Assembly (NCBI GenBank): GCA_002435955.1 | Contig: DIWZ01000030.1 | Coordinates: 125,777 to 172,762, forward strand | Length of the DNA stretch: 46,986 nucleotides | Origin: Pelobacter sp. UBA6093 | GTDB lineage: Bacteria > Desulfobacterota > Desulfuromonadia > Desulfuromonadales > Syntrophotaleaceae | Reading direction: 5' to 3' | In this document: positions 25,013-33,728 of the stretch, one piece after another | Position numbering within the stretch: position 1 is the first letter of the stretch | Layout of the letters: the number at the start of each line of letters is the position of its first letter | Made by a program: the position numbers and the translations under genes | Notes under the pieces: model-generated | Databases searched by the model: none | Seen by the model: the letters and a program-made list of their open reading frames with translations, nothing else | What the model was told of the DNA's origin: nothing

Positions 25013-25636
25013 ATGGACCGTCACGACCGACTGCGTCAACTCATCGCCCGTGAAGCCGCGCGCCTCATGTACGAGGACCAGATCAAGGAGTACCTGACCG
25101 CCAAGCGCAAGGCGGCGCGCAGCTTCGGCCTGGAAAAACGCCTGGCCCTCGGGCACCACCTGCCCTCCAACAGCGAAATCCACGCGGAACTGCAACGCCT
25201 CATCCGCCTGCACGAACCCCATGTGCTGCCGGAGCGGTTGCTGCAAATGCGCATGCTGGCACTTAACTATCTGGAGCTGCTGGCCCCTTTTCGCCCCTAC
25301 CTGGTCGGCTCGGTGCTGTCCGGCAGCGTTACCGAACGCAGCGATATCGACCTGCATCTGTTCGCTGACGACCCGGAGAAGGTGGAGCAGTTCCTGACAG
25401 CCCGGAATCTGGACTTCACCGCTGAAACGGTGACCATCCACAAAGGTGGCCGGTTTCGCGATTATCTCCACCTCTATATGGAAGAGAACGGCATCGTCCT
25501 CGAACTGTCCATCTACACCCCCATAGAACGACAGAACATCCCCCGCAGCAGTATTACCGGCAAGCCGATGGAACGGGCTGATGCCAAAAAGTTGAGATTG
25601 TTGATCGCCCGGTCTCTGGGCATTGAAGAGTTTTAA
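25013..25636 (+). CDS. MNT/pol-beta-type nucleotidyltransferase domain protein
   Basis: 207 aa from the ATG. The central motif GSVLSGSVTERSDIDLHLF has the GS(X)nDxD pattern of the minimal nucleotidyltransferases, with the two metal-binding aspartates at about residues 111 and 113. An N-terminal helical half (about 1-90) precedes it and a mixed C-terminal half follows. This group includes antitoxin-like MntA, tRNA- or drug-modifying enzymes; no HEPN partner gene is adjacent, so a toxin-antitoxin role is not supported. A TTG at 24998, overlapping the previous stop, is an alternative start adding five residues. Target unknown. Confidence 0.68.
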   Translation: MDRHDRLRQLIAREAARLMYEDQIKEYLTAKRKAARSFGLEKRLALGHHLPSNSEIHAELQRLIRLHEPHVLPERLLQMRMLALNYLELLAPFRPYLVGSVLSGSVTERSDIDLHLFADDPEKVEQFLTARNLDFTAETVTIHKGGRFRDYLHLYMEENGIVLELSIYTPIERQNIPRSSITGKPMERADAKKLRLLIARSLGIEEF

Positions 25637-25647
25637 ACCTTGTATCT

Positions 25648-25666
25648 AGGAGTCTGTCGGACTAGT
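25648..25666 (-). repeat. REP-like half element overlapping a stop codon (copy e)
   Basis: Read on the minus strand, ACTAGTCCGACAGACTCCT. It shares AGTCCGACAGACTCCTAG with copy a. Its CTA/TAG provides the stop codon of the DUF4139 gene ending at 25662. Confidence 0.75.
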
Positions 25667-27116
25667 AACGCACCCGCACCCGGTAGGTCAACACCGTCCT
25701 GCCTTCAGCCGGTACGGCAATCTGCCAGGCAGCAGTGTGGGCGTCTTGTTTGAGGTGGGGATGGCTTTGTGCAAGGATCTGCCAGTCGCCCGGCATCGGT
25801 TCCTCGACCTTGACCGTGACCGGTTGGGTTTTGGCGTTTTTCAGTTCCAGGCGATAGGCCGTTTCGATGACGGTTTCCTGAGGTCCGCCGGCGATTTTTT
25901 TATAATCGGTCTGGGTGCGATCGGCCGTCACGTCGAAGGCGTCGCCGAGGCGCAATCGCACCTTTTCGTTCTTCGGGGTATGATCGATGCGGTCCTCGCC
26001 GACAAACTGGGCATTGCCGGCGCGGTCCTTTTTGTAGACCCGCAAAATGCCCTTCGGTAGCGGTACCCCCAGTCCGGCCTTGTCGCTGTTGGTAAATTCG
26101 AGAAACACTGCCGCCTTGAGTTTCTTGCCAAGTTCGGCGTGGCGACCCTGGTAGTAATAATCGCTGCCACGCAGCAGATATTCCTTGTTCACGGGGACAC
26201 CGGATCCGCTCAGCAGCGCGACCTGCTTGACCTGATTTTCACGAATCGTGGTGGGCCGATCGAGGGTATAGAGGTGGTAGTCTAGCAGACTCTCCTCGGC
26301 CATGGCGGGCGCGGCGGCCATGGCCTTCATGGCGCGCTCCTCGAAGCCCCGCATGTTCAGATCCTCCCTGCCGACACGATGCACGTCCCCGGCCACCAGT
26401 TGCAAACGCGCCCGCTCGTAGGTGGCACCGCTCTGGTTGTTCAAGGTTACCCAGCCGGACAGGTCAAGGTGCGCATCCTGAGCGTCCAGTTCGGCCACGT
26501 AATCGGCCTGCCAGGATAATCCGCTGGTCAGATAGCTCAACTCCAGATCACGAACCCCCGCCCGGCCTGTTGCCACCTGCACCACCAGGGTCGGGCGGTC
26601 GCGCAGATTGGCCGGCACATCGGGATACACCAGACGGCCGGGGATGCCGGTTTCGATGCGATCGCCCATGCGCAGCACCACTCCGCCGTTGGCAGCCAGT
26701 ACCTGCGCCGACTCGAAGGTTTCAGCGCCGGTCTGGGGATGCACCCGCACCACCTGCACCGTGCGACCGACGTACTTTTCCAGCAGTTTGCCCGGCGTCA
26801 GCAGATCGAAATCGAAGCTTTGCTCGACAACCCGAACGTCCGCGGCGTTTTTGAGGCTGCGCAACAGGGCCGTTTCCGGTTTCATGCCGGCGGCCACTTC
26901 CCGCAGGGCCAGCAAACTTTCACCTTCCGGCAGGGTGACCCGCCGCTGATCCTTGACCAGGGCCAGATTGCTGTTGTAGATGGTTACCGCAACCTGTTGC
27001 TGATCCTGCAGGGTACTGCGTCGTTCCGCCAACTGCGCCCAAACCGAGGTCGCCCCCATCACAACCGCTGCGGCAAGTAGTGCGGCCAATCCCGAACATC
27101 GCATGCATTTTTTCAT
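25662..27116 (-). CDS. Exported DUF4139 domain protein
   Basis: 484 aa. A signal peptide (MKKCMRCSGLAALLAAAVVMGATSVWA) leads into a long beta-rich domain assigned by its pattern to DUF4139 (mucoidy inhibitor A-like/surface protein superfamily): VTIYNSNLALVKDQRRV near the start and SYLTSGLSWQADYVAEL...LSGWVTLNNQSGATYERARLQLVAGD in the core. The true start is the ATG at 27116, with AAAGGAG upstream; longer frames have no ribosome site. It lies 145 bases after pgaD on the same strand with no clear terminator between, so it may be read with the pga operon. Function unknown, probably periplasmic. Confidence 0.82.
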   Translation of the reverse strand: MKKCMRCSGLAALLAAAVVMGATSVWAQLAERRSTLQDQQQVAVTIYNSNLALVKDQRRVTLPEGESLLALREVAAGMKPETALLRSLKNAADVRVVEQSFDFDLLTPGKLLEKYVGRTVQVVRVHPQTGAETFESAQVLAANGGVVLRMGDRIETGIPGRLVYPDVPANLRDRPTLVVQVATGRAGVRDLELSYLTSGLSWQADYVAELDAQDAHLDLSGWVTLNNQSGATYERARLQLVAGDVHRVGREDLNMRGFEERAMKAMAAAPAMAEESLLDYHLYTLDRPTTIRENQVKQVALLSGSGVPVNKEYLLRGSDYYYQGRHAELGKKLKAAVFLEFTNSDKAGLGVPLPKGILRVYKKDRAGNAQFVGEDRIDHTPKNEKVRLRLGDAFDVTADRTQTDYKKIAGGPQETVIETAYRLELKNAKTQPVTVKVEEPMPGDWQILAQSHPHLKQDAHTAAWQIAVPAEGRTVLTYRVRVRY

Positions 27117-27260
27117 CGTTATCTCCTTTGCAAGCGCCGGCAAACCAGCTGCCATGATCAACCAGAACCCCGATCCGGATCCCAGGAGCTATTGTACCAG
27201 ACCCGCCTCACTCTGCCTGAGGACGTTCGGGAATCCCACGAGGAAAAAAGAAGGGGATCT

Positions 27261-27821
27261 CTACGAACCGGGAGGCAGCGGCAAACTGGTGGGGTCCCCC
27301 TCGCCGTCCACAGAAAGACTGGAGAGCGCGTGCTGTGCCAAGGTCACAGGGATGGCACCATCCCACAGCGGTGGTTCGGATGCCTGGACCTCCAGCACCT
27401 GCCCTTGGGCATTGTGACGCACAAACAACCTGCGGTCCTTCTGCCACAGGGCCAACGCACTCGGATCGACCTGATGATAACGAGCTATGACCTCCAGCGA
27501 TATCGGCGCCATGGTTCTACGCCGCTGATCTTTGCCTGCAAAGCGCCGATGATTGTACCAGGCCCAACTGCGCAGCACTACCGCCATCAAAAGCACCACC
27601 AGTCCGTAGTTTCGCAGCGTCTCAATAAGCACCCAGCCCCCGTTTTGTTCGATCATCTCATGGGTAAACAGGTGTATCCCGACCAGCCAGCCGATCAAAG
27701 CCAGCAGCGGGCGCAGTAAACTTAAAAACAAAAACCAGAAACCGACGGTCAACAGACCTTGCGCGATACGCTGACTACGTTGCTGGGCTTCCGGCTTGTC
27801 TATGATGAGATTGTCCTTCAT
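27261..27821 (-). CDS. pgaD: PgaD, poly-GlcNAc synthase auxiliary subunit
   Basis: 186 aa, larger than E. coli PgaD (137). Two hydrophobic segments (about residues 25-50 and 72-92) match the two membrane passes of PgaD, which with PgaC forms the c-di-GMP-controlled synthase. The segment LLRSWAWYNHRRFAGKDQRR resembles the conserved post-membrane region WNxxRF. The soluble C-terminal part (about 95-186) is unusually long and contains VIARYHQVDPSALALWQKDRRL. Assigned mostly by position as the last gene of pgaABCD. Nine bases separate it from pgaC. Confidence 0.82.
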   Translation of the reverse strand: MKDNLIIDKPEAQQRSQRIAQGLLTVGFWFLFLSLLRPLLALIGWLVGIHLFTHEMIEQNGGWVLIETLRNYGLVVLLMAVVLRSWAWYNHRRFAGKDQRRRTMAPISLEVIARYHQVDPSALALWQKDRRLFVRHNAQGQVLEVQASEPPLWDGAIPVTLAQHALSSLSVDGEGDPTSLPLPPGS

Positions 27822-27830
27822 CCCGTCCCC

Positions 27831-29087
27831 CTAATTAATACCGCGATCTGCCGAAGCCCAGATCGCGCGCTCGCCGCGTTTTTTAAGCAGTGCCCTGGGC
27901 AATCCCACGACTATGGTCAGCAGGTTGATCAGCCAGAACGCGAGTGGGTACCAGATCATCACATAGTAGCAACGTCCCAGGCCTCGTTCGTAGCGTGAAT
28001 CGAGCAGCATCGCCACGGCAAACTGCAACAGGCAGGTCAGGCTCAGCACCACTCCCGCCCAGGCAGGGACAAAAGTGGGCAACTGCAGGTCCCCCGGCAA
28101 CGGCCAAAACAATCCCCATATCCACAGAATAAAAATCAGCAACATCGTGTACGACCAGACAATGCTGGCGAAATACTCGAAGTAAACGCCCCACATGCGG
28201 CGCGCCCGCCAGTTGAACATGTGGCCCAGGTAACGCAGCAACACCTCGCTGCCCCCCTGTGCCCAGCGCAGACGCTGCTGCCACAAGCCCTTGAGGGTTT
28301 CCGGCATCAATATCCAGCACAAGGCATTGGGTTCGAAGCGGATATCCCAATGACTCAATTGCAGCCGCCAGCTAATATCGATATCCTCGGTGATCATGTC
28401 GATACTCCAATAGCCGACATGATGCAAGGCCGATTTGCGAAAGGCGGAAACCACGCCGGACATGGTAAATACCCGCCCGTAGACACGTTGTGCCCGCTTG
28501 ATGAGCCCCAGAATAGCGGAAAATTCTCCCACCTGAATCTTGCCCAGCAAGGTTGAGCGCGTGCGGATGCGCGGGTTGCCGGTAACCGCACCGACACGCG
28601 GCCCGGTCAGAAAATGTCGCACCATCCAGTGGGTGGCATGGGGATCGAGTAGGGCATCTCCGTCGATACAGATAAGAAACTCACCCTGCGCCACCAACGC
28701 GGCCATGCGCAGCCCCATGGCTTTGCCCTGATTGGAGGCGAAATGCACCACCCGCAGCAGGGGGTTTTGTTGGGCCATGGCATCGAGTATCTCGCCGGTT
28801 TCGTCGCTGCTGCCGTCGTTGACGGCAATAATTTCAAAATCCGGATAATTTTGCCGATACAGAGCGCCGATGGTTTCGTGCAGGTGTGCCGCTTCGTTGT
28901 GACAGGGGACGATAATCGACACCCTTGGATAAGACGGCAACGGCGGCGGGGCGTCCGGCAACGCCTGGCGGTATTCCCGCCGCAGATAATAGTCGAGCCC
29001 CCCGATCATCCAGAGATAAGCCATGAACAGAGGATAATAAAAGACAAAATCGAGCAGCACCCGCAGGCTGAAGGCTATGATTTCCAT
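27831..29087 (-). CDS. pgaC: Poly-beta-1,6-N-acetyl-D-glucosamine synthase PgaC
   Basis: 418 aa. GT2 processive synthase that polymerises UDP-GlcNAc at the inner membrane. One N-terminal membrane helix (about 5-28) and three to four C-terminal ones flank the catalytic domain. Motifs: VNDGSSDET, the metal-binding IDGDALLDP (Asp142, Asp144), the catalytic TED (233-235) and QQRLRW (270-275). It follows pgaB by two bases and precedes pgaD, the order of a classic pga operon. In E. coli, activity depends on c-di-GMP bound by PgaCD; the window also carries an EAL-domain protein at 44759. Confidence 0.95.
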   Translation of the reverse strand: MEIIAFSLRVLLDFVFYYPLFMAYLWMIGGLDYYLRREYRQALPDAPPPLPSYPRVSIIVPCHNEAAHLHETIGALYRQNYPDFEIIAVNDGSSDETGEILDAMAQQNPLLRVVHFASNQGKAMGLRMAALVAQGEFLICIDGDALLDPHATHWMVRHFLTGPRVGAVTGNPRIRTRSTLLGKIQVGEFSAILGLIKRAQRVYGRVFTMSGVVSAFRKSALHHVGYWSIDMITEDIDISWRLQLSHWDIRFEPNALCWILMPETLKGLWQQRLRWAQGGSEVLLRYLGHMFNWRARRMWGVYFEYFASIVWSYTMLLIFILWIWGLFWPLPGDLQLPTFVPAWAGVVLSLTCLLQFAVAMLLDSRYERGLGRCYYVMIWYPLAFWLINLLTIVVGLPRALLKKRGERAIWASADRGIN

Positions 29088-29089
29088 GC

Positions 29090-31015
29090 TTACTCCCCAA
29101 ACGGTTCGGTGTTGAGGGATATGGCGGGATGCATTGGTATTGCCGCGGGGTGATCGGTCAAAAAATCATCCGGGTAATAGCCAAAGTTGACGGCCCCCAG
29201 CCCCTGCAGCAGACGCATGTGCCGCACCACCACTTCTGTGGGCACAAGAGTTTTTTCTCCGCGCCAGTCAACGCTCTGTAATTCAAAAACGGTTTTTTTC
29301 AAACCGTCGGGCACATTCCGCACCGTAGTCACCAGATCCCGCAACCAGGGTTCGGCTTGCGCCGCCCCTTCGAGGTACGGCATGGCCATCAGCGCAGTGT
29401 AATCGTAATGTCGTACAAACAATTCCAGATTCTGGCTGAAACGCATTTCACCCGCAGGATCGAACGCAGCCCTCGCATACAGGTTGCGGGCAGTTTTTAT
29501 TTCGGGCCGGTATACCCGTACGGCGTCGGCCAGCTCATGGGTAAAATCGATAAGGAATTCGGTCTTCAGACGAGCCCAGCGCTGCACTTCATCGTCGTTG
29601 TCCCAAAGGACGGACGGCTCATGGGACAGCCCCTGCGCCCGTCGCCAGGCCATGGCGGCCGGATGCGCATCTTCGAACTCCGACAACAATGCATCATCAT
29701 GAAACAGCAAGCCGTCGAAATCGGCATGGCGGGCCAGATCTGCGTAAATCCCCTGCACCATGGCCTGTACTTCAGGCAAAAACGGGCTGAGCCTCTTATA
29801 CTCCTTCGGATCGTGCGCCACGATCTGTTGGTCGGGCTGCCAGGCCTGGACCAGCAAATCCTGCCTCGACGTGGCGAAACCGAGTACCGGCAACCAGGCA
29901 TGGACGCTTACCCCCGCACGGGTCTTGAGCTGCCAGGCAACGCGATTGAACAGATCGGCCCTTACCGGCAGGAACCGGTTGGGGAAATACAGCGCATCGG
30001 CGATACCATCCCCATCGGGATCGGCAAACGCCTGCAGATAAACGCTGCTGATCTGCATGGCCTTGATGCGTTCCACCAGTATGCCCAGATTGCGCTCTGT
30101 CTGGCGCGGATCGGGATCGTAAACATAATCGAGGTCGACTTGCACCACGCGCTGCGGGCCGTTGACCAGCAGGTTCTGCATGCGCCAGGTCTGAGCCGGT
30201 AGATTGAGACTGCCTTCCACCAGCAGGCGGTTTACACCGGACAGATGCCTGGTATCCCCGGGACCGTCACCCAGGCCCAGGTCCACCACCATTCCCGCCT
30301 GGCGGGCCGCATCGACCGCCGGCTGCGAATATTTGCCAAACGGCCACACCATGACGCGCGGCCGGCGCCCCAGTTTCTGTTCCAGCAGGCGGGCGTTGGC
30401 TTCCAGATCCTCGCTTACCCGTTGCAGATAAGCGGCATCATCTTCGTATCGCTGCGTGCCGACGCCGTACGCCCTGGCAGTGAGAGCCGGCTGCAGATTG
30501 CCCTGCGGATTGGCCGGTACGCCGCGATGGCCATTGTAACTGTGCGAGGCGATCTCCACCAAACCGGAGTCGGCCAATTCCCGCAACTGTGGCCAGGACA
30601 GAAACTTTTCCCGGGGCACGGCCGTGCCGCCGTAATCCACGGTTTCGCCGGGTGCCGCATCCAGCCAGCTGCCGACCACCGCCAGAACCGCCGGGTAGCC
30701 ATAGGCCTTAAGCAACGGAAAGACCTGGCTATAAAACCCGCCGTAACCATCGTCAAAGGTCAGCAGAACGGCTTTATCGGGCAACGGCTTGTGCCCCTGA
30801 CGGGCCTGCAGCAGATCGTCGATGCTGACCGGCTGATAATGATGCTGCCGCAGCCAGCTCAACAAGGCGACAAAGCGATCGGTGGACATGGACAGGTCAT
30901 CCCCGCGGCCCACGTCGGCGCGCACGTCGTGAAAACACAGACTTATGAAGGCATCGCCCCGCACCACGGAGGGCAAACACATCATGACCAGCAGCAAAAG
31001 CCCCATGATCCGCAT
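29090..31015 (-). CDS. pgaB: Poly-beta-1,6-GlcNAc N-deacetylase PgaB
   Basis: 641 aa. It partly deacetylates PNAG in the periplasm so the polymer can be exported. The N-terminal polysaccharide deacetylase domain has the metal/catalytic residues LTFDDG (Asp88, Asp89) and SHSYNGH (His158, His163). The C-terminal GH153-like hydrolase domain includes DFDGLLFHDDALL. The signal peptide (MRIMGLLLLVMMCLPSVVRG) has no lipobox cysteine at the cleavage site, unlike the E. coli lipoprotein, so it may be soluble. It starts two bases after pgaA. Compare the stand-alone hydrolase at 8501-9691. Confidence 0.95.
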   Translation of the reverse strand: MRIMGLLLLVMMCLPSVVRGDAFISLCFHDVRADVGRGDDLSMSTDRFVALLSWLRQHHYQPVSIDDLLQARQGHKPLPDKAVLLTFDDGYGGFYSQVFPLLKAYGYPAVLAVVGSWLDAAPGETVDYGGTAVPREKFLSWPQLRELADSGLVEIASHSYNGHRGVPANPQGNLQPALTARAYGVGTQRYEDDAAYLQRVSEDLEANARLLEQKLGRRPRVMVWPFGKYSQPAVDAARQAGMVVDLGLGDGPGDTRHLSGVNRLLVEGSLNLPAQTWRMQNLLVNGPQRVVQVDLDYVYDPDPRQTERNLGILVERIKAMQISSVYLQAFADPDGDGIADALYFPNRFLPVRADLFNRVAWQLKTRAGVSVHAWLPVLGFATSRQDLLVQAWQPDQQIVAHDPKEYKRLSPFLPEVQAMVQGIYADLARHADFDGLLFHDDALLSEFEDAHPAAMAWRRAQGLSHEPSVLWDNDDEVQRWARLKTEFLIDFTHELADAVRVYRPEIKTARNLYARAAFDPAGEMRFSQNLELFVRHYDYTALMAMPYLEGAAQAEPWLRDLVTTVRNVPDGLKKTVFELQSVDWRGEKTLVPTEVVVRHMRLLQGLGAVNFGYYPDDFLTDHPAAIPMHPAISLNTEPFGE

Positions 31016-31017
31016 GG

Positions 31018-33495
31018 TTAAAACCTCCAGTTCAGTTCAAGGTGACATCCCAGCTGGTTTTCGCCGTCACCATCATAACTGCGGCGTGCCGCACTGACGC
31101 CATACAGCAAAAACAAACGTGGGGCATATTCCCAGACATGCTCGTAGCGCACGGCGGCCGTCGGATCGGCACCGAAATCCTGCTGCCAGTAGCCCCCGAC
31201 GCTCACGGCCAGGCGATTGCGGAAGGAAAAACGGTAGTTTCGGTGGAGCAGCCAGTCATTTTCCAGGGTCAGCGATACATCGGCATCCTGGCGGGGATTG
31301 AAATAGGGGGTATCGGTGGCGCTGTTGCCGGAGGTGTAAAGATCGAGACGACCGCTCATGCGGTAGTGGGGCCGCACGATCAAGCCCTGGTCCACACCGG
31401 CCAGCACACTATAGCGAAAATTGTCGTCGCTGAAATCCATGAGCTGCAGATTCAGATGCCAGCGCTGCAGTTCATCCCGGCGATACGCCACGCCGATACT
31501 CGCGGCATCGGCATGAATTCCATGTTTCAAGGCGCGCAGCGGGGTTTCACGACTGAACAGTTCCAGCTCGACGGGCACCGACCAGACATCGTCCGGGAAC
31601 CAGACGCCGGCCAACCGGGAACCGAATTTCCGGCCACCGGAAGTGTTCCAGGTCAATTCGGCCGTGCCGACCAGGTTACGATGCCGATATTCGACACCGG
31701 CGCCGTAGCGCTGCAAGGTTTTATCCCCCTCGGGGAAGGTTGCCTGGTCCAGGTAGGTACTGATAAAGCCCCGGTACCGATGCCATGCCGGAGCGGAAAA
31801 CAGGGTGGCCGCCAGCGACAGGTCGCGACTGCCGACGGCCGAGCCGCTGCTCCAGCCGCTGGCTACCGATACCTGCAACTCCCGCATGTCATGGGCTTGC
31901 CACAGCCGTTGCAGGCGCTGCACGGCCTTGTGTTCCGGATACTGTTCGCCGAGTTGGCCGATGAGCTGCTGCGCCTGACTGAATTCGGCCAGGTCGAGCC
32001 GGTTCTGCGCCCAGGCGGTACGCAGGGATAGATATTCGGGATCCAGCGCACGACCCAGGCCGATGGTTTCTTCGGCACGACGCGGCCAACCGCGCGCACC
32101 GTACAGGCCGCCCAATTCGCCAAGGACATCGAGGTTGGCCGGGGCCTGACGGTACATGGGGGTCAGCCGCGATTCCGCCTCGGTCAGGTTGCCGGCAAAC
32201 AGCTGCCCCAAGCTGGCCAGTATCTCCGTATCGAGTCTGGACGGCTCGCCACCGGCATGCGGATCTTTGGCCCGCTCCTCGCGCAGTATCTCGGCCAGTT
32301 GCAGAGCGCGATCAAAATCCTCCTGCTCCACATAGGCGAAAAACAGCCCCTGGGCGGCCTCGAAATTTTCCGGTTCAAGCTGCAGGACCCGCTGATAAAG
32401 TTCGCCCGCCCGATGCGGCTGCTCCAGGTAAAGAAAAGCGTCCGCCACGGCCTGCAGTGCATAACCCGGCAGGGAAACCTGCTCGGACTGCAAGGTCTCA
32501 TACTCGGTTACCACCTGGATCATCAACACGCGGTTGCGCAGGGCCACCAGGCGGTCGATACGCGCCTGCAAGGCATAAGTTTCCGCCGGGGGTTGGTCGG
32601 CAAGGGCCGCTTGTAGGTTGGTCTCCAGCATGCGCAAGGCGCGATCGGTTTCGGCAAATCGCAGTTGCGGCGTATCACTGCCATGTCTGCCCCAGCGCAC
32701 CATCAGAGCAGCCTGCGCAGCCTTCAAACGATGCCGCTCCTCAGCACTCAGGAGCCCGGGCCGCCGGGCTGCAAGCTCTTCCGCCAGGAAAGGTTCACCA
32801 ATGGCCGCCAGAGCGAGGATTTCCAGACGCTGCGCCCGCTGCAAGCCAGGCTGAGACTGCAATATGCGCTGATAATGCTGTAGAGCCTCCACATAATCAT
32901 GGCGCCCCTCTGCGGCATAAGCCGCCGCGAACTGCACCTCGACATGCCCGGGGTGCCGCTGTTGCAGGGTTTGCAGCAGATGAGCGGCTTCAACCTGCTT
33001 GCCCGCATCCACCAGGGTATTATGCAACCCCAGCTGCAGCGGCAGATAGTCGTCGAAGCGCGCGGCAGCATGGCGGTATAGCGATTCGGCTTGATCAAAA
33101 GATTTAAGATTGCGCAGGGATTTGGCAGCCGCCTCCAGCACATAGCGCGGGGCCTGTTCCGGCGCCACACGTTCGAGCAGGGCGGCCACCTGAGCGTCGT
33201 TCCCGGCCCATGATAAGGTAACCAGGTAATCGTAAAGAACGGGCAGGTTTTCCGGATCGCTGCGGTACAGCCCGTCAAACAGGGCAAGCGAGCTTGCGTA
33301 GTCTCCCTGGCGGGCCAGTTCCATCGCCTGCCGGTGAAGGGGAGAGGGAGATTGGGCCTCCGCAAACGAGGCGGCGAACAACCCCAAGGCGATAAAAACC
33401 AGCTGCCATGCCAAGGCGGCCTTTAAGAATCGATAGCCACTGAAACCCGAAATTCCCCGGACCAGGAATCCGAGTGCGCCAATCACACACTTCAC
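31018..33495 (-). CDS. pgaA: Poly-GlcNAc export porin PgaA
   Basis: 825 aa. Outer-membrane export protein for the deacetylated PNAG polymer. N-terminal about 500 residues are TPR-type helical repeats (many ALQLAEIL, AYRAM-like units, LYRSDPENLPV, QRHPGHVEVQFAAAYA). The C-terminal about 300 residues form a beta-barrel rich in alternating aromatic strands, ending LGCHLELNWRF with a terminal Phe. I chose GTG 33495, preceded by GGGGGGA at eight bases; an upstream TTG at 33537 has poor spacing. The long N-terminus (about 48 residues) contains a hydrophobic signal ending AEAQ. First gene of pgaABCD. Confidence 0.9.
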   Translation of the reverse strand: MKCVIGALGFLVRGISGFSGYRFLKAALAWQLVFIALGLFAASFAEAQSPSPLHRQAMELARQGDYASSLALFDGLYRSDPENLPVLYDYLVTLSWAGNDAQVAALLERVAPEQAPRYVLEAAAKSLRNLKSFDQAESLYRHAAARFDDYLPLQLGLHNTLVDAGKQVEAAHLLQTLQQRHPGHVEVQFAAAYAAEGRHDYVEALQHYQRILQSQPGLQRAQRLEILALAAIGEPFLAEELAARRPGLLSAEERHRLKAAQAALMVRWGRHGSDTPQLRFAETDRALRMLETNLQAALADQPPAETYALQARIDRLVALRNRVLMIQVVTEYETLQSEQVSLPGYALQAVADAFLYLEQPHRAGELYQRVLQLEPENFEAAQGLFFAYVEQEDFDRALQLAEILREERAKDPHAGGEPSRLDTEILASLGQLFAGNLTEAESRLTPMYRQAPANLDVLGELGGLYGARGWPRRAEETIGLGRALDPEYLSLRTAWAQNRLDLAEFSQAQQLIGQLGEQYPEHKAVQRLQRLWQAHDMRELQVSVASGWSSGSAVGSRDLSLAATLFSAPAWHRYRGFISTYLDQATFPEGDKTLQRYGAGVEYRHRNLVGTAELTWNTSGGRKFGSRLAGVWFPDDVWSVPVELELFSRETPLRALKHGIHADAASIGVAYRRDELQRWHLNLQLMDFSDDNFRYSVLAGVDQGLIVRPHYRMSGRLDLYTSGNSATDTPYFNPRQDADVSLTLENDWLLHRNYRFSFRNRLAVSVGGYWQQDFGADPTAAVRYEHVWEYAPRLFLLYGVSAARRSYDGDGENQLGCHLELNWRF

Positions 33496-33728
33496 TGGAT
33501 TTATCCCCCCATATGCGAATGTCGAAATGACACCCAAGGATCCTTAGACATCCCAGGACCGCTAACAATTAAATTTTCTCCCATGAGCGACAAGTTGCGC
33601 CATGGTACCAGAAATTCGGACAATTTTCATTACTAAAATCAACCGCTGTGGTCAGGATTTAAAACAAGAGCAAGCGAGCTGGATTTCGGAGGAATCGTGG
33701 ACACTTAAGGTGTGAAACACGGACCGGA

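Noticed and set aside
24735..25636. Possible toxin-antitoxin pair (small protein plus MNT nucleotidyltransferase)
   Set aside because: The small protein lacks the HEPN RX4-6H motif, and no other partner is adjacent, so the MntA-HepT model is unsupported.
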